Positions 25,346 through 34,894 are shown, counted from the first letter of the stretch. The stretch: 43,323 nucleotides of DNA from Bacteroidia bacterium (GCA_020051175.1 JAGVJJ010000091.1:1-43323); one strand, 5' to 3'. Numbers and translations are program-made. The notes: generated by a model from the letters alone, not told the origin.

Positions 25346-25851
25346 ACATACAACAGCAAAAAGTCCTTGACCAGACATTCGGAAGGTTTAGCCGGACTAC
25401 AATCAAAAAAGTAGATTCTAAACTTGTCGTTAAGTACACCAGGGTTTCTGGAGGTAAACAAATGCTTAATGATTCAATAGAAAATCAGAATAAGTCTATT
25501 GATGAATTTGCAAAAAAATTCAATTTGGAAATAGTTGCTACGTTTGGCGATACACATGAAAGCGCGAAAACCGATGACCGCAAGGAATTCATGCGTATGA
25601 TTGATTTTTGTAAGCGAAGCAGAGGAAAAATAAGCACGATCCTTGTTTATAAGATGACACGGTTTAGCCGTACAGGAGGTAAAGCTATTTCCATTGCCGA
25701 TGAATTACGAAACAAATACGGTATTCATATCATAGCGGTAAGTGAGCCTATGGACACTTCCAATCCTAATGGTGTTTTGTTTCAGGAAATGCAATTGATC
25801 TTTGCTAAATGGGATAATGTACAAGGCAACAGGTTACTTCTGCCGGAATGA
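25342..25851 (+). pseudogene. large serine recombinase, N-terminal (catalytic) part
   Basis: 169 residues with the resolvase/invertase catalytic domain. Nucleophile Ser36 in KYTRVSGGKQ, Arg34, Arg107 and Arg110 in YKMTRFSR (family usually YKxDRLSR), and a long helix QEMQLIFAKWDN. The frame breaks after this helix and ends at a stop within 25849-25851. The minus-one frame continues without a gap as (R)QQVTSAGMKSKYNKG, the usual joint to the recombinase domain. So one base has been lost (or two gained) near 25820-25826. This is real decay, or a sequencing error. I see no slippery heptamer for programmed frameshifting in the overlap. Confidence 0.85.
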
Positions 25852-26878
25852 AGTCTAAATATAACAAAGGAGAATGGTTAAGCAATCCACCGCAGGGCTA
25901 TGATATTGTCCGTACTAACGGTGAACGTAAGATTGTTTTAAATGAACAAGGCAAAAAGCTAAAAAAGGCTTGGGAATGGAAGCTCAAAGGAATGAAAAAT
26001 GAGGAAATAGTCGTGAAGTTGGAGAAACTTGGAGTGAAAATGTATAAACAACAGATTTATAAAATTTTTAAAAACCCATTTTATTGTGGGCTGATAGCGC
26101 ATGGTATGTTGGATGGCAAGGTTGTAGAGGGAAAACACGAGAAAATGGTTAGCCAAGAGGTGTTTTTCCAAATCCATAAAATCAGAGAAAGTTCAACTAG
26201 ATTTGCCGTACCTCATAAAAAAGAAAATGAAGCTATTCCTTTAAAGGTATTTATAAGTTGCGCAGATTGCGGAGAACCAATGACAGGGTATATAGTAAAG
26301 AAAAAGAACTTATATTATTACAAATGCCGTAAAAAAGGATGTAAATGCAATAAAAGTGCAAAGGATATGCACAAATACTTTCTGGAAGAACTTGCCAAAT
26401 ATTCTGTTAAAAAAGATTTAATGACTGCAATAGCTTTTGAATTGGAACATGCTTATTACGAAAAGAATAAAGATAATTCGGATAAAGAAAAAGAATTTTC
26501 CAAACAACTGAATGAAGTAAAAGCAAATATAGAAATCCTCGATAAAAAGTTCTATATAAAGGAAGAAATGACTAAAGAAAAATACACGAAAATGGTCTTT
26601 GAATTAGAGGAGCAGGAAGCTAAAATTATAAAAGAATTGGAGCAATGTTCCCATTCCATTTCGAACCTTAATGAGAAAATAGTAGAAGCTGCGGAGTTAT
26701 GTCTAAAACTCCCTGAAATATGGGAAAACGGAAGTTTTTCTACGAAAGAAGAACTTCAAAAACTGATATTTCCGGAAGGATTGGCTTACGACAAGAAATT
26801 ACAGGCATTTCGAACCGGAAAAGTTAATGAAGCAATCGTTGAAATCGCCCGTCTATCGGGTGATTTGTCTAAAATGAC

Positions 26879-26916
26879 GAAGGGACTTAAAGTTCCTAAA
26901 AACTCTAAGTCCCTTC
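26879..26916 (-). terminator. inverted repeat downstream of tRNA-Ser
   Basis: GAAGGGACTTA (26879-26889) / TAAGTCCCTTC (26906-26916), perfect 11-bp arms, 16-nt loop, followed on the minus strand by gtcatttt. Positioned as terminator of the tRNA, four bases past its 3' end. It also lies inside the recombinase frame, so it could belong to the attachment site. Confidence 0.6.
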
Positions 26917-26919
26917 TTG

Positions 26920-27008
26920 CGGTGAGAGAGGGATTCGAACCCTCGGTACCGGTTGCCCAGTACGACAGTTTAGCAAACTGTTCCTTTCGGCCTCTCAGGC
27001 ATCTCACC
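26920..27008 (-). tRNA. tRNA-Ser (anticodon GCT)
   Basis: 89-nt gene on the minus strand. 7-bp acceptor GGTGAGA (27008-27002) / TCTCACC (26927-26921) with discriminator G. Anticodon stem-loop cagtttGCTaaactg; long class II variable arm (cgtactgggcaaccggtacc region); T arm GAGGGTTCGAATCCCTC. CCA is not encoded. It reads AGC/AGU serine codons. Confidence 0.96.
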
Positions 27009-27030
27009 CACACCTTTTTTCAAGGGACTG

Positions 27031-27060
27031 CGAAGGTAGCAAAAAATAATTTATTTCAAA
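27031..27060 (-). promoter_or_regulatory. promoter of tRNA-Ser
   Basis: On the minus strand TTTG (27060-27057), 18 nt, TACCTTCG (27038-27031), one mismatch from TAnnTTTG. It lies about 23 bp before the tRNA 5' end and inside the antisense recombinase frame. Confidence 0.6.
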
Positions 27061-27146
27061 AGCAAAAAATCAAAAAAACGAATTGCTTTTTTATATAAAA
27101 TCACTGTATTTGTAGCTTTAAAATGGTTATAATCAGGCTGGAATGG

Positions 27147-27154
27147 TATATTTG
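27147..27154 (+). promoter_or_regulatory. -7 promoter element for mpl
   Basis: TATATTTG, exact TAnnTTTG, 93 bp before the mpl start. No TTG at the normal distance. The leader would contain the TTGATAATCAA palindrome at 27183-27193. Confidence 0.4.
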
Positions 27155-27246
27155 TTCTCTGTTAGTGACAGGTTATATGGTGTTGATAATCAAACAGAAA
27201 GCCAAGCCTGGTCTTTTGAATTTTAACTTTTGAATTTCAACTTGAA

Positions 27247-28605
27247 ATGAACGTACATTTAATAGCCATTGGAGGGAGTGCAATGCATAATATGGCCATT
27301 GCCATGCATAAAAAAGGGTTTAAAGTTACAGGGTCAGATGATGAGATTTTTGAACCCTCAAAGAGCCGTCTGGCGAAGCTGAATTTATTGCCGGCTAAAG
27401 AAGGTTGGGATGTAAATAATATACATACAGAACTGGATGCGGTTATTTTAGGTATGCACGCACGGGCAGATAATCCGGAATTGTTAAAAGCACAGGAATT
27501 GGGGCTTAAAATCTATTCCTACCCCGAATATGTGTATGAGCAAACCAAAGATAAAACACGTATTGTAATTGGCGGAAGCCATGGTAAAACTACTATTACT
27601 GCTATGATATTGCACGTGCTTAATTTTCATAAAGTGGATTGCGATTACCTGGTGGGAGCCCAGCTGCATGGTTTTGATACAATGGTGAAGCTTACCAAAG
27701 AAGCTAAAATTGCTGTGATAGAAGGAGATGAGTATCTTTCGTCACCCATTGACAGAAGGCCTAAATTCCATTTGTACAAACCAAATATTGCCATTATCAG
27801 CGGTATTGCATGGGATCATATCAATGTGTTTCCAACGTTTGATAATTATGTGGAGCAGTTCCGCATTTTCACTGATTTAATTGAACCTGCCGGAAGTCTC
27901 GTATATTGTGAATTGGATGAAGAGGTGAAAAAGGTAGGAGACAAAGCACGAGCTGATATTAAAAAATTTCCTTATGGTATACCAAATTATACCATTGAAA
28001 ACGGAACTACTTATTTGTTGGTAGATTCGAAAAAAATTCCATTGCAGGTATTTGGCGAACACAATTTAATGAACCTGACGGCTGCCCGTTTGTGCTGTAG
28101 TCAGGTGGGTATAAGCGATACGCAATTTTATGAGGCGATACAATCCTTTACTGGTGCGGCAAAACGCCTGGAATTAATCAAAAAAAATAACGTTACAGCG
28201 GTATACAAGGATTTTGCGCATTCTCCTTCAAAGTTAAAGGCTACTACACAGGCTGTAAAAAAACAATTTCCCGATCGCAAGCTGATTGCTTGCATGGAAC
28301 TGCATACATTCAGTAGTTTGAACGAAAATTTTTTAAAAGAATATGACGGTGCCATGGCACTTGCAGACGAAGCCTTTGTATACTTCAATCCTCATACCAT
28401 TGAACATAAAAAGTTGAAACCGATTACTGAAGCTCAGGTAAAACAAGCCTTTGGTGGCAATAACATAAAAGTATATACCGATTCAAAAGAGTTGTTGAAC
28501 GATTTGCTAAAAAAAGATTTTACTACCAAAAATCTACTGATGATGAGCTCCGGAAATTTTGACGGTATTGATTTTAAAGAACTTGGTGAGAAAATTGTAG
28601 GGTAA
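27247..28605 (+). CDS. mpl: UDP-N-acetylmuramate--tripeptide ligase (peptidoglycan recycling)
   Basis: 452 residues, full length for Mpl, a Mur-ligase relative that joins recycled L-Ala-D-Glu-meso-DAP tripeptide to UDP-MurNAc with ATP in the cytoplasm. Seen: N-terminal IAIGGSAMHNMA and TGSD for nucleotide-sugar binding, P-loop GGSHGKTTITAM near residue 113, IEGDEY and ISGIAWDHINVFPTF in the central domain, FGEHNLMNLTAA, and KDFAHSPSK in the C-terminal domain. The GGSAMHNMA form (Mpl) in place of the MurC glycine motif supports Mpl. It follows tRNA-Ser and has its own leader. Confidence 0.93.
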   Translation: MNVHLIAIGGSAMHNMAIAMHKKGFKVTGSDDEIFEPSKSRLAKLNLLPAKEGWDVNNIHTELDAVILGMHARADNPELLKAQELGLKIYSYPEYVYEQTKDKTRIVIGGSHGKTTITAMILHVLNFHKVDCDYLVGAQLHGFDTMVKLTKEAKIAVIEGDEYLSSPIDRRPKFHLYKPNIAIISGIAWDHINVFPTFDNYVEQFRIFTDLIEPAGSLVYCELDEEVKKVGDKARADIKKFPYGIPNYTIENGTTYLLVDSKKIPLQVFGEHNLMNLTAARLCCSQVGISDTQFYEAIQSFTGAAKRLELIKKNNVTAVYKDFAHSPSKLKATTQAVKKQFPDRKLIACMELHTFSSLNENFLKEYDGAMALADEAFVYFNPHTIEHKKLKPITEAQVKQAFGGNNIKVYTDSKELLNDLLKKDFTTKNLLMMSSGNFDGIDFKELGEKIVG

Positions 28606-28632
28606 TTAACGAATCATTTAAAATTACATTTT

Positions 28633-29334
28633 ATGAAAAAATTATTTTTATTTATGTCCCTGGCTGTAGCAGCTGCCAGCTACGGACAAAAGGACAAAAC
28701 CTACTATTCACTTTCAGATGCTCAGAAAAATCCTTCTAAGGTATATATTCTGAACCTGGCCAATTCTCAGCTGAAGGAAATACCGAAGGACATTACCCTG
28801 TTTACTAATCTTAGGGAATTGAATGTGAGCGGTAACCAGATTACGGCAGTACCGGAAAATATTGGTGAACTTGCTGAGCTTACCAGGCTGGATATAAGCA
28901 AGAACCAGGTGACTAAACTTCCTGAAAGTATTGGTAAGCTGGCGAATTTGCAGCAGCTTATTCTGACAAAAAATAAACTGACTGCACTTCCTGAAAGTAT
29001 TGGTAAGCTTGTAAATATGCAGGAGCTTGCTGCGGGGAATAACCGTTTAGCATCAGTTCCCGAAAGTATTGGTAAAATGGTACTTTTGCAATCGCTGTAT
29101 TTAAATAACAATACGCTTACAACATTGCCGGAAGGTTTGGGTAAGCTGAAAAGTCTTACTGTACTTGAATTGCAGAACAACGAACTTATTTCCCTTCCTA
29201 AAAGTATTATTCGTCTGAAGCTTTTAGAGACAATGAATATTTCAAACAATGCCGATTTGGTTATTGCTAATGAGCAGCAGCGGTTCGTGAAAAAGTATAC
29301 CGGTGAGGATCCAAAAGAAAAGCCAAAGAAATAA
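28633..29334 (+). CDS. secreted leucine-rich-repeat protein
   Basis: 233 residues with a signal peptide (1-18, ending ASYGQ). About seven 23-residue LRR units follow (residues 45-210), with the pattern LPESIGKLxNLQxLxLxxNxLTA. The repeats are very regular, which suggests recent internal duplication at DNA level (cttcctgaaagtattggtaag recurs). Basic C-terminal tail. Probably a protein-binding periplasmic or surface protein; ligand unknown. Starts 27 bp after mpl, so possibly in the same transcript, and ends in the terminator at 29370-29393. Confidence 0.88.
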   Translation: MKKLFLFMSLAVAAASYGQKDKTYYSLSDAQKNPSKVYILNLANSQLKEIPKDITLFTNLRELNVSGNQITAVPENIGELAELTRLDISKNQVTKLPESIGKLANLQQLILTKNKLTALPESIGKLVNMQELAAGNNRLASVPESIGKMVLLQSLYLNNNTLTTLPEGLGKLKSLTVLELQNNELISLPKSIIRLKLLETMNISNNADLVIANEQQRFVKKYTGEDPKEKPKK

Positions 29335-29369
29335 GCTCTTTTAAATCAAAAGGGAAAAAGTCAAAATTC

Positions 29370-29393
29370 AAAAGCGGGTTATCCCGCTTTTTT
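29370..29393. terminator. bidirectional terminator between LRR and DUF4199 genes
   Basis: AAAAGCGGG (29370-29378), ttat, CCCGCTTTT and further T residues; 9-bp stem with T/A tails on both strands, at the junction of convergent genes. Confidence 0.9.
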
Positions 29394-29901
29394 AATTCGC
29401 CTGGAACGATTGCAAATTCTTTTTGCGGAGTATAGCACTTGCCGCTAATGACATCAGCAGACCGATAATCAAGGTTTGCATAAACACCCGGAAAGAACTG
29501 AAATAGCTGGTAACAAATTCTATATTTTTCGGAATGTCTTCTTCTTTTACCTTGGCTGCCATCATCGATTTTTTTGTTTCACTCACAAAATAATCAATTG
29601 CATCAGGTACAATGAATTTATAATAGGTATAATTGAATATTGCTATTATCAGTGCCAATACTATACTATAAAGTACACCGCATTTCAATGCATCTTTAAA
29701 TTCAATAAATCCATTGTTAGTCTTGCGTTCAAGGTAAGTGGAGGCCGGAATACCTGCCAGTAATAACAGCAGGGTAACATAGTAACGGTACTGTTCCACA
29801 TTGAATGAATAATAATTCTCCGAGCGGGCAATCAAATACCAAGCGATACAGTTAATAATACCTGCAGCTATACCTAACTTTACATTTATACCAATCTTCA
29901 T
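29392..29901 (-). CDS. DUF4199 membrane protein
   Basis: 169 residues, four hydrophobic segments (about 8-24, 38-55, 70-92, 137-155) with a charged loop (99-130), the pattern of Bacteroidota DUF4199 proteins. Their function is unknown. Lies downstream of rho on the opposite side of a 73-bp gap, same strand as rho, so it is reached from further upstream or from its own promoter. Confidence 0.8.
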   Translation of the reverse strand: MKIGINVKLGIAAGIINCIAWYLIARSENYYSFNVEQYRYYVTLLLLLAGIPASTYLERKTNNGFIEFKDALKCGVLYSIVLALIIAIFNYTYYKFIVPDAIDYFVSETKKSMMAAKVKEEDIPKNIEFVTSYFSSFRVFMQTLIIGLLMSLAASAILRKKNLQSFQAN

Positions 29902-29974
29902 ACTCCAAATAATGAACCTTTACTAATAACAAATTAAATTGCCTACTGCAAAATTGACAAATTGCTAATTAGAC

Positions 29975-31630
29975 TTATCCGTTCATTGAAATTAAAAACT
30001 CTTCATTTGTTTGAGAATTTTTCATCCTGTCTTTCATAAACTCCATTGCTTCTATCGGGTTCATATCAGAAAGGTGCTTACGCAGGATCCAAACACGTTG
30101 CAAGGTGTCTTTGTCCACTAACAAGTCATCTCTACGTGTACTCGAAGCAACAATGTCAATTGCAGGGTAAATACGTTTGTTGGCAATTTTACGATCCAGC
30201 TGAATCTCGGAGTTACCGGTACCTTTAAACTCTTCAAAGATAACCTCATCCATTTTGGAGCCTGTTTCAGTAAGCGCAGTAGCAATAATGGTAAGTGATC
30301 CGCCACCTTCAATTTTACGGGCAGCACCAAAGAATCGTTTTGGCTTGTGTAAAGCGTTTGCATCCACACCACCGCTCAACACCTTTCCTGATGCAGGTTG
30401 TACGGTGTTGTACGCACGGGCCAGACGTGTAATGGAATCCAGGAGGATACATACATCATGTCCGCACTCTACCATGCGTTTTGCTTTTTCAAGAACAATA
30501 TTTGCAATTTTTACGTGACGGTCAGCGGGCTCATCAAATGTAGACGCAATAACTTCCGCTTTTACACTGCGGGCCATATCCGTAACCTCTTCCGGGCGCT
30601 CATCAATCAAAAGAATAATCAGATACGTTTCCGGATGGTTGGCCGCAATGGCATTTGCAATGTCTTTTAATAAAACTGTTTTACCTGTTTTCGGCTGTGC
30701 AACAATCAAGGCACGCTGCCCTTTACCAATGGGGGTAATGAGGTCAACAATACGCGAAGAAAAATTTTGCTGCGGATGCCCGGTTAAATGAAATTTCTCA
30801 TAAGGGAAAAGCGGTGTAAGATAATCAAAAGGTACGCGATCACGCACAAATGCAGGCTCACGCCCATTTATTTTTTCAACCTTGATAAGTGGAAAATATT
30901 TTTCTCCTTCTTTTGGCGGACGGATGCTGCCACGAACGGTATCACCGGTTTTCAGACCAAACAGTTTAATTTGAGACTGAGAAACATAAATATCATCGGG
31001 AGAAGTTAAATAGTTATAATCAGAAGAACGTAAGAAACCATAACCATCAGGCATGGTTTCCAAAACTCCTTCACTAATTACAATACCATCAAAATTATAC
31101 GTTTCATGATGGCGCTGCTGCTGGTTCTGGTGAGGGCGGTTGCGGTTCTGATTGTCCTTGCGGTCTCCTCCCTGGTTTTCCTGTGATTGTTGTTCAACAA
31201 CAGGTTCTGCTGTATTTTCCGTAACCGGATTGGAATATTCGTTTTTAAACTCCGGAGTAGCTGGTGTTTCCACTGGTGCTGAATGAATTTCAGGAGAGAT
31301 ATCCTGATGTTTTTCAGTTTTATCTTCGTGATGATGATGAAATTCTTCATCATGAAAAAAAGAAGGTGTTTGAATTTCTTTTGTTTTTGGCTCAGTATCA
31401 ATATTGTCTAAACGAACTTTACGCGGACGCAATGTTCTTTGAGGGCCATCTGTTGATGGAGCAGCACTTTTTTCTTCTTTAGGAGCAGGCGGGTTTATAG
31501 CCTGCTGATCAAGTATTTTATATATAAGCTCTTGTTTTTTCAGCGCCTCGAACTTTGGAATATGGAGGTTTTTAGCAATCTCTCTCAGCTCACCAACAAG
31601 TTTGTTGTTCAATTCAATAATGTCGTACAT
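29975..31630 (-). CDS. rho: transcription termination factor Rho
   Basis: 551 residues against about 420 in E. coli. N-terminal Rho_N helix bundle (1-45, [20 protein letters not shown]), then a low-complexity insert (about 46-178) rich in Pro, Glu, His, Asn and Gln ([21 protein letters not shown]), then the RNA-binding cold-shock-like domain ([22 protein letters not shown], about 180-255) and the ATPase: Walker A AQPKTGKT (311-318), Walker [16 protein letters not shown], and the ring-closing motifs. It is an ATP-driven hexamer that dissociates RNA polymerase. Long inserts are frequent in Bacteroidota Rho and can mediate condensation or RNA binding. Confidence 0.97.
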   Translation of the reverse strand: MYDIIELNNKLVGELREIAKNLHIPKFEALKKQELIYKILDQQAINPPAPKEEKSAAPSTDGPQRTLRPRKVRLDNIDTEPKTKEIQTPSFFHDEEFHHHHEDKTEKHQDISPEIHSAPVETPATPEFKNEYSNPVTENTAEPVVEQQSQENQGGDRKDNQNRNRPHQNQQQRHHETYNFDGIVISEGVLETMPDGYGFLRSSDYNYLTSPDDIYVSQSQIKLFGLKTGDTVRGSIRPPKEGEKYFPLIKVEKINGREPAFVRDRVPFDYLTPLFPYEKFHLTGHPQQNFSSRIVDLITPIGKGQRALIVAQPKTGKTVLLKDIANAIAANHPETYLIILLIDERPEEVTDMARSVKAEVIASTFDEPADRHVKIANIVLEKAKRMVECGHDVCILLDSITRLARAYNTVQPASGKVLSGGVDANALHKPKRFFGAARKIEGGGSLTIIATALTETGSKMDEVIFEEFKGTGNSEIQLDRKIANKRIYPAIDIVASSTRRDDLLVDKDTLQRVWILRKHLSDMNPIEAMEFMKDRMKNSQTNEEFLISMNG

Positions 31631-31881
31631 AGTTTTGGAATTTCGTTAATCAAATGAATCAAAAGAAGGATTGATTCTTTAGGAAGATTAAAATAAATCA
31701 GGTATTTGGATTTAAGTTTTTGAAGTAAATAGTTGTGGTTGATTTGTTATAGGAAATTATAACAGCGGAATCGCACTGCAATTATACACCTTTTTTTTAA
31801 TATATACTAATAATTCGCAATCAAATTGCATTGTTTTTGTTGTAATGTTTTGATAATCAATATTTAGTAAATAGGAAATAT

Positions 31882-32727
31882 TTATTGCAAATTGGTTAGC
31901 TGTGCACTTACTTCCCATAATTTTTCTTTTAGTCCCGGAGTTTTTCCATAACGGGAATACTCTTTGGCTTTACACTCAGAAAAATACTTGCCAGAAATAT
32001 CCTTTACTTCATCAGAATGAGCCATGTAAATGGATGTTTCTGCACCCTTCTCTATACTGATGGAAGAAAATGCTTTGAAAAAATTCCAGCCCAGCTTATA
32101 AAGCAAACCTGTGTTTTTGCTTCCGATATCGGTTTTTACCCTTCCCGGATGCAGGGCATTTACAGTCACTCCTGTACCTTTCAGTTTTTCTGCAAGCTCA
32201 ACAGTAAATAATACATTGCCCAGCTTTGAACGCTCATAAGCAGCGAGACCTTGAAACCCTTTTGTCATATACAGGTCATTGAAGTCAATTTTACCCCTGT
32301 AATGCGAGTCGGAGGCAACATTAATGATACGTGCAGGTGCTGATGTTTTTAATTTATCCAGCAGCAGGTGAGTAAGCAGAAAATAGCTGAGGTGATTGGT
32401 TGCAAATGTAAGCTCAATATTATCGGCAGAATAGCGTAAGTCCTGGAAAACTGCACCTGCATTATTGATTAAAATATCCAGCCTGTCGAGTTTGGCGTTG
32501 ATTTCAGCTGCCAGCTTGCGAACTTCCTGTTGTGAAGACAAATCAGCAGTAAAATAATGCACATTCGTATTCCCGCTATATGTTTGAATTTCTTCAACCG
32601 CAACCTTTGATTTATCAGCATTACGGCCAACGATATATACATTTGCACCTTTTTTTGCAAGCTGTTTGGCTGTTTCCAGGCCAATTCCTGCTGTAGCACC
32701 GGTTATAATGACGTTTTTATTTTGCAT
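31882..32727 (-). CDS. short-chain dehydrogenase/reductase
   Basis: 281 residues, Rossmann fold. NAD(P)-binding TGATAGIGLETA (9-20), NNAG motif near 88, catalytic Ser near 141 and YERSK (Tyr and Lys, about 164-168), then HPGRVKTDI. This pattern resembles the retinol-dehydrogenase/WW-domain oxidoreductase-like SDRs. Substrate unknown. A pair of related 35-bp elements lies between this gene and the helicase and on the far side of the helicase. Confidence 0.88.
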   Translation of the reverse strand: MQNKNVIITGATAGIGLETAKQLAKKGANVYIVGRNADKSKVAVEEIQTYSGNTNVHYFTADLSSQQEVRKLAAEINAKLDRLDILINNAGAVFQDLRYSADNIELTFATNHLSYFLLTHLLLDKLKTSAPARIINVASDSHYRGKIDFNDLYMTKGFQGLAAYERSKLGNVLFTVELAEKLKGTGVTVNALHPGRVKTDIGSKNTGLLYKLGWNFFKAFSSISIEKGAETSIYMAHSDEVKDISGKYFSECKAKEYSRYGKTPGLKEKLWEVSAQLTNLQ

Positions 32728-32849
32728 GAGTACTATTTTATACGAAAATACTATTCTTCCCTGATTTATCGCACAGGAGAATTGTTAAAATAATCTTGCC
32801 AGATAAAAAAGCACTCTATTCTTGATTGTTGCTTCTATTGCTCACCCTA

Positions 32850-32912
32850 TTTCTCGACCAGGCTCTATATGACCCGGGCGCTGTTATTTCGAGCCTGGTT
32901 GAGAAAGTGCGC
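32850..32912. repeat. hairpin with dispersed 35-bp element, copy 1
   Basis: 16-bp stem (arms 32850-32865 and 32891-32906; TTTCTCGACCAGGCTC with GAGCCTGGTTGAGAAA, one mismatch) around a CCCGGG loop. Its right part, 32878-32912, begins GCGCTGTTATTTCGAGC and resembles the reverse complement of 34952-34986 (same GCGCTGT..TTCGAGC...TGG..GAGAAA order). In the 232-bp gap before the helicase gene. Confidence 0.7.
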
Positions 32913-32959
32913 AGAGAAAATTCTCATCAGAAGAGTTCCGTACTTACGTGGAGTGGTTT

Positions 32960-34894
32960 TTACCCCATAAACTCCCAAGCCGATTTATAGGCATTGATAC
33001 TTTCAATATAATCCAGGAAATCTTTATAAAAAGGGTGATTGGCAAGTGTGGCGCTGTCGCCAACAACCACCAGTTTTTTCTTTGCACGTGTGAGTGCCAC
33101 ATTCATTCTTCGTACATCATTTAAAAAGCCAATTTCACGCAAATCATTGCTTCTTACAAGGCTTATGCAGATAATATCCCGTTCCTGCCCCTGAAACCCA
33201 TCTACTGTTTTAATGGCAATAAATTTGCGGAAATGCTGTAGTTCTTCATCTTCGTTTATCTGGTTGGTAATGTATTGTACCTGCTCCTTATAGGGCGAAA
33301 TGATGCCTATTGTTATCTCCTGCCCTGTTTTATTACCTTGTACATACTGATCTAAAAGTAGTTTCAGGTGTTTTATAAGCAATTGTGCTTCTTCCGGATT
33401 GGCAATACTCAGGCTTTCGGGATTGATGATTTCATTGTAGCCGCAGCCTGCAGTATCAATAAAATCAACCGGTGTATTTAAAAGATATTCATTTGTATCA
33501 TAGCTTAAAACATGATCTTTAACGGAAGCATCTGCAATCAGCTCATTGCGGTAAAATTTTTTGTTTGAAAAATTCATTATTTTTTCGTTCATCCTGTACT
33601 GTGTATTCAACATTACGGAAATATCCGGCAATTGCATGCATTGCTCAAATAAGGTAATACTCAAGCCCTCTGCTTCCGCTTGTTTCGACTTCACAGTAGG
33701 TGGCAGCTGAAAGTGGTCACCCGCAAATATTACACGGTCGCTGCGGGTGATGGGTATCCAGCACATGGGTTCCAGGGCCTGTGCCGCTTCATCGATGAAT
33801 ACGGTGCTAAAATGTTTGTCGCGCATCATTTTGCCTGATGACACTACAGGCGTGCAGGCAATCACCTGTGCTTTGTCAAATTGTTCATCGAAAATATAAT
33901 CCTCCAATACACGTGCATCGTGCAGAATTTTACGCGCTTCGGCATAAAACAGCTGTCTTTGTTCCCGCTCTTCCCTTCCGAAGGTTCGCTTGTATTTACC
34001 GGCCATACGGAAGTACTCTTCTGCATTTTTGCGGTATTTCTTCAGCTCTTTGTAAGACTCATGAGCAGCCATTTTTGCATCGAGGGTATTCATCAGTACT
34101 TCTTCCGAAATGCGCGCTGGGTTACCTAAACGTAATACATTAATTCCCTCGCGATGCAGCTTTTCTGTGAGTAAGTCAACAGCAGTGTTGCTGGAGCTGC
34201 ACACCAGAATTTGCTTTTCAGTTTTTAAGGTTTGTTTAATGGCTTGTACAAGAGTAGTTGTTTTACCTGTGCCGGGAGGGCCGTGAATAATGGCGATATC
34301 TTTTGCAGCAATTATTTTTTGCACTGCTTCATTTTGTGAAGCGTTTAGCCTGTCAATAACTATGGGATTTTTTATAGTTTCAAATGCCGCTGGTTTCAAA
34401 CCATACAACACATCCCTGAGCTTTGCCAGGCGATTATTACCTGTAGCGCTGATGACCTTGTCCAGCGCGATGTTCATCTCCCTGTAACTGTTTTCATCAA
34501 ACAATAAATTGATCCCCAGCTTTCCATCATCGCACCAGTCGGGCAATTCGTCAATATTAAGGGATAGCCTTATTTTATTGGGCCCCAGCACCTTTATAAT
34601 CCCATTTATGGGTTGAGCATCTTCATGTGCGTTGGAGAAAAGCGCGGCATTTTTACCTCCTGTAAACTGATGTGGTTCATTGTGATTGGTGGTGCGTTCA
34701 ATATCTATGGAAAGATATTCGCCCAAGCCAATCTCAACGTTTGTAATTACTACAGGATACCAGGTAACTCCGTTCTGCTTGCGGTGATTGATGTTATTCC
34801 TTGAAAAAAAAGCTTTGTATTGTGTAAAGTCTTCGTCACGTTCTATTTTCAGCAGTTTCTGTAACAGTTGCAGGCGTTCTGTGGGGTTTATCAT
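32960..34894 (-). CDS. SF1 (UPF1/IGHMBP2-like) DNA/RNA helicase
   Basis: 644 residues. N-terminal OB-like domain (about 20-150, as in IGHMBP2/SMUBP-2 helicases), Walker A GPPGTGKT (205-212), motif II DEAA (368-371), motif III GDHFQLPPTV, then the second RecA domain with TQYRMNEKIM, TVDGFQGQERDIICISLVRS (motif V) and NVALTRAKKKLVVVGD (motif VI). An ATP-dependent 5'-3' translocase acting on nucleic acid; cellular role in bacteria unclear. No nuclease fused or adjacent. Flanked by two related 35-bp elements. Confidence 0.92.
   Translation of the reverse strand: MINPTERLQLLQKLLKIERDEDFTQYKAFFSRNNINHRKQNGVTWYPVVITNVEIGLGEYLSIDIERTTNHNEPHQFTGGKNAALFSNAHEDAQPINGIIKVLGPNKIRLSLNIDELPDWCDDGKLGINLLFDENSYREMNIALDKVISATGNNRLAKLRDVLYGLKPAAFETIKNPIVIDRLNASQNEAVQKIIAAKDIAIIHGPPGTGKTTTLVQAIKQTLKTEKQILVCSSSNTAVDLLTEKLHREGINVLRLGNPARISEEVLMNTLDAKMAAHESYKELKKYRKNAEEYFRMAGKYKRTFGREEREQRQLFYAEARKILHDARVLEDYIFDEQFDKAQVIACTPVVSSGKMMRDKHFSTVFIDEAAQALEPMCWIPITRSDRVIFAGDHFQLPPTVKSKQAEAEGLSITLFEQCMQLPDISVMLNTQYRMNEKIMNFSNKKFYRNELIADASVKDHVLSYDTNEYLLNTPVDFIDTAGCGYNEIINPESLSIANPEEAQLLIKHLKLLLDQYVQGNKTGQEITIGIISPYKEQVQYITNQINEDEELQHFRKFIAIKTVDGFQGQERDIICISLVRSNDLREIGFLNDVRRMNVALTRAKKKLVVVGDSATLANHPFYKDFLDYIESINAYKSAWEFMG

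Larger units (their letters stand above)
25054..26919 (+). mobile_element. remnant of an integrated element at tRNA-Ser
   Basis: A lower-GC segment holding only a small gene and a split large serine recombinase, ending at the 3' end of tRNA-Ser(GCT). tRNA 3' ends are common integration targets. The right edge is set by the tRNA; the left edge is not seen, as no direct repeat of the tRNA end was found. Confidence 0.55.
25848..27098 (+). pseudogene. large serine recombinase, C-terminal part, running into tRNA-Ser
   Basis: 416 residues, continuation of the recombinase in another frame. Recombinase domain (about 1-110; KGEWLSNPPQGYDIV, IYKIFKNPFYCGLI), zinc ribbon (about 137-175; CADCGEPM...YKCRKKGCKC), and a coiled-coil C-terminus (about 205-290). 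The last ~60 codons (from VREGFEPSVPVA) are antisense to the tRNA-Ser and its promoter, so the natural C-terminus has been replaced by sequence at the integration site. Together with the N-terminal part it would be a typical ~590-residue integrase for a mobile element; no cargo is left. Confidence 0.85.

Noticed and set aside
25800..25860. Programmed -1 frameshift in the serine recombinase
   Set aside because: No X XXY YYZ heptamer or downstream stem was seen in the overlap. A single-base indel or sequencing error explains it better.
26786..27013. Minus-strand frame translating tRNA-Ser (GTEGSNPSLTA type)
   Set aside because: This is the well-known false peptide produced by reading a tRNA gene; the tRNA itself folds well.
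32960..34894. Anti-phage defence locus around the SF1 helicase
   Set aside because: No nuclease, methyltransferase or other defence partner is next to it; the neighbours are an SDR enzyme and a porin.
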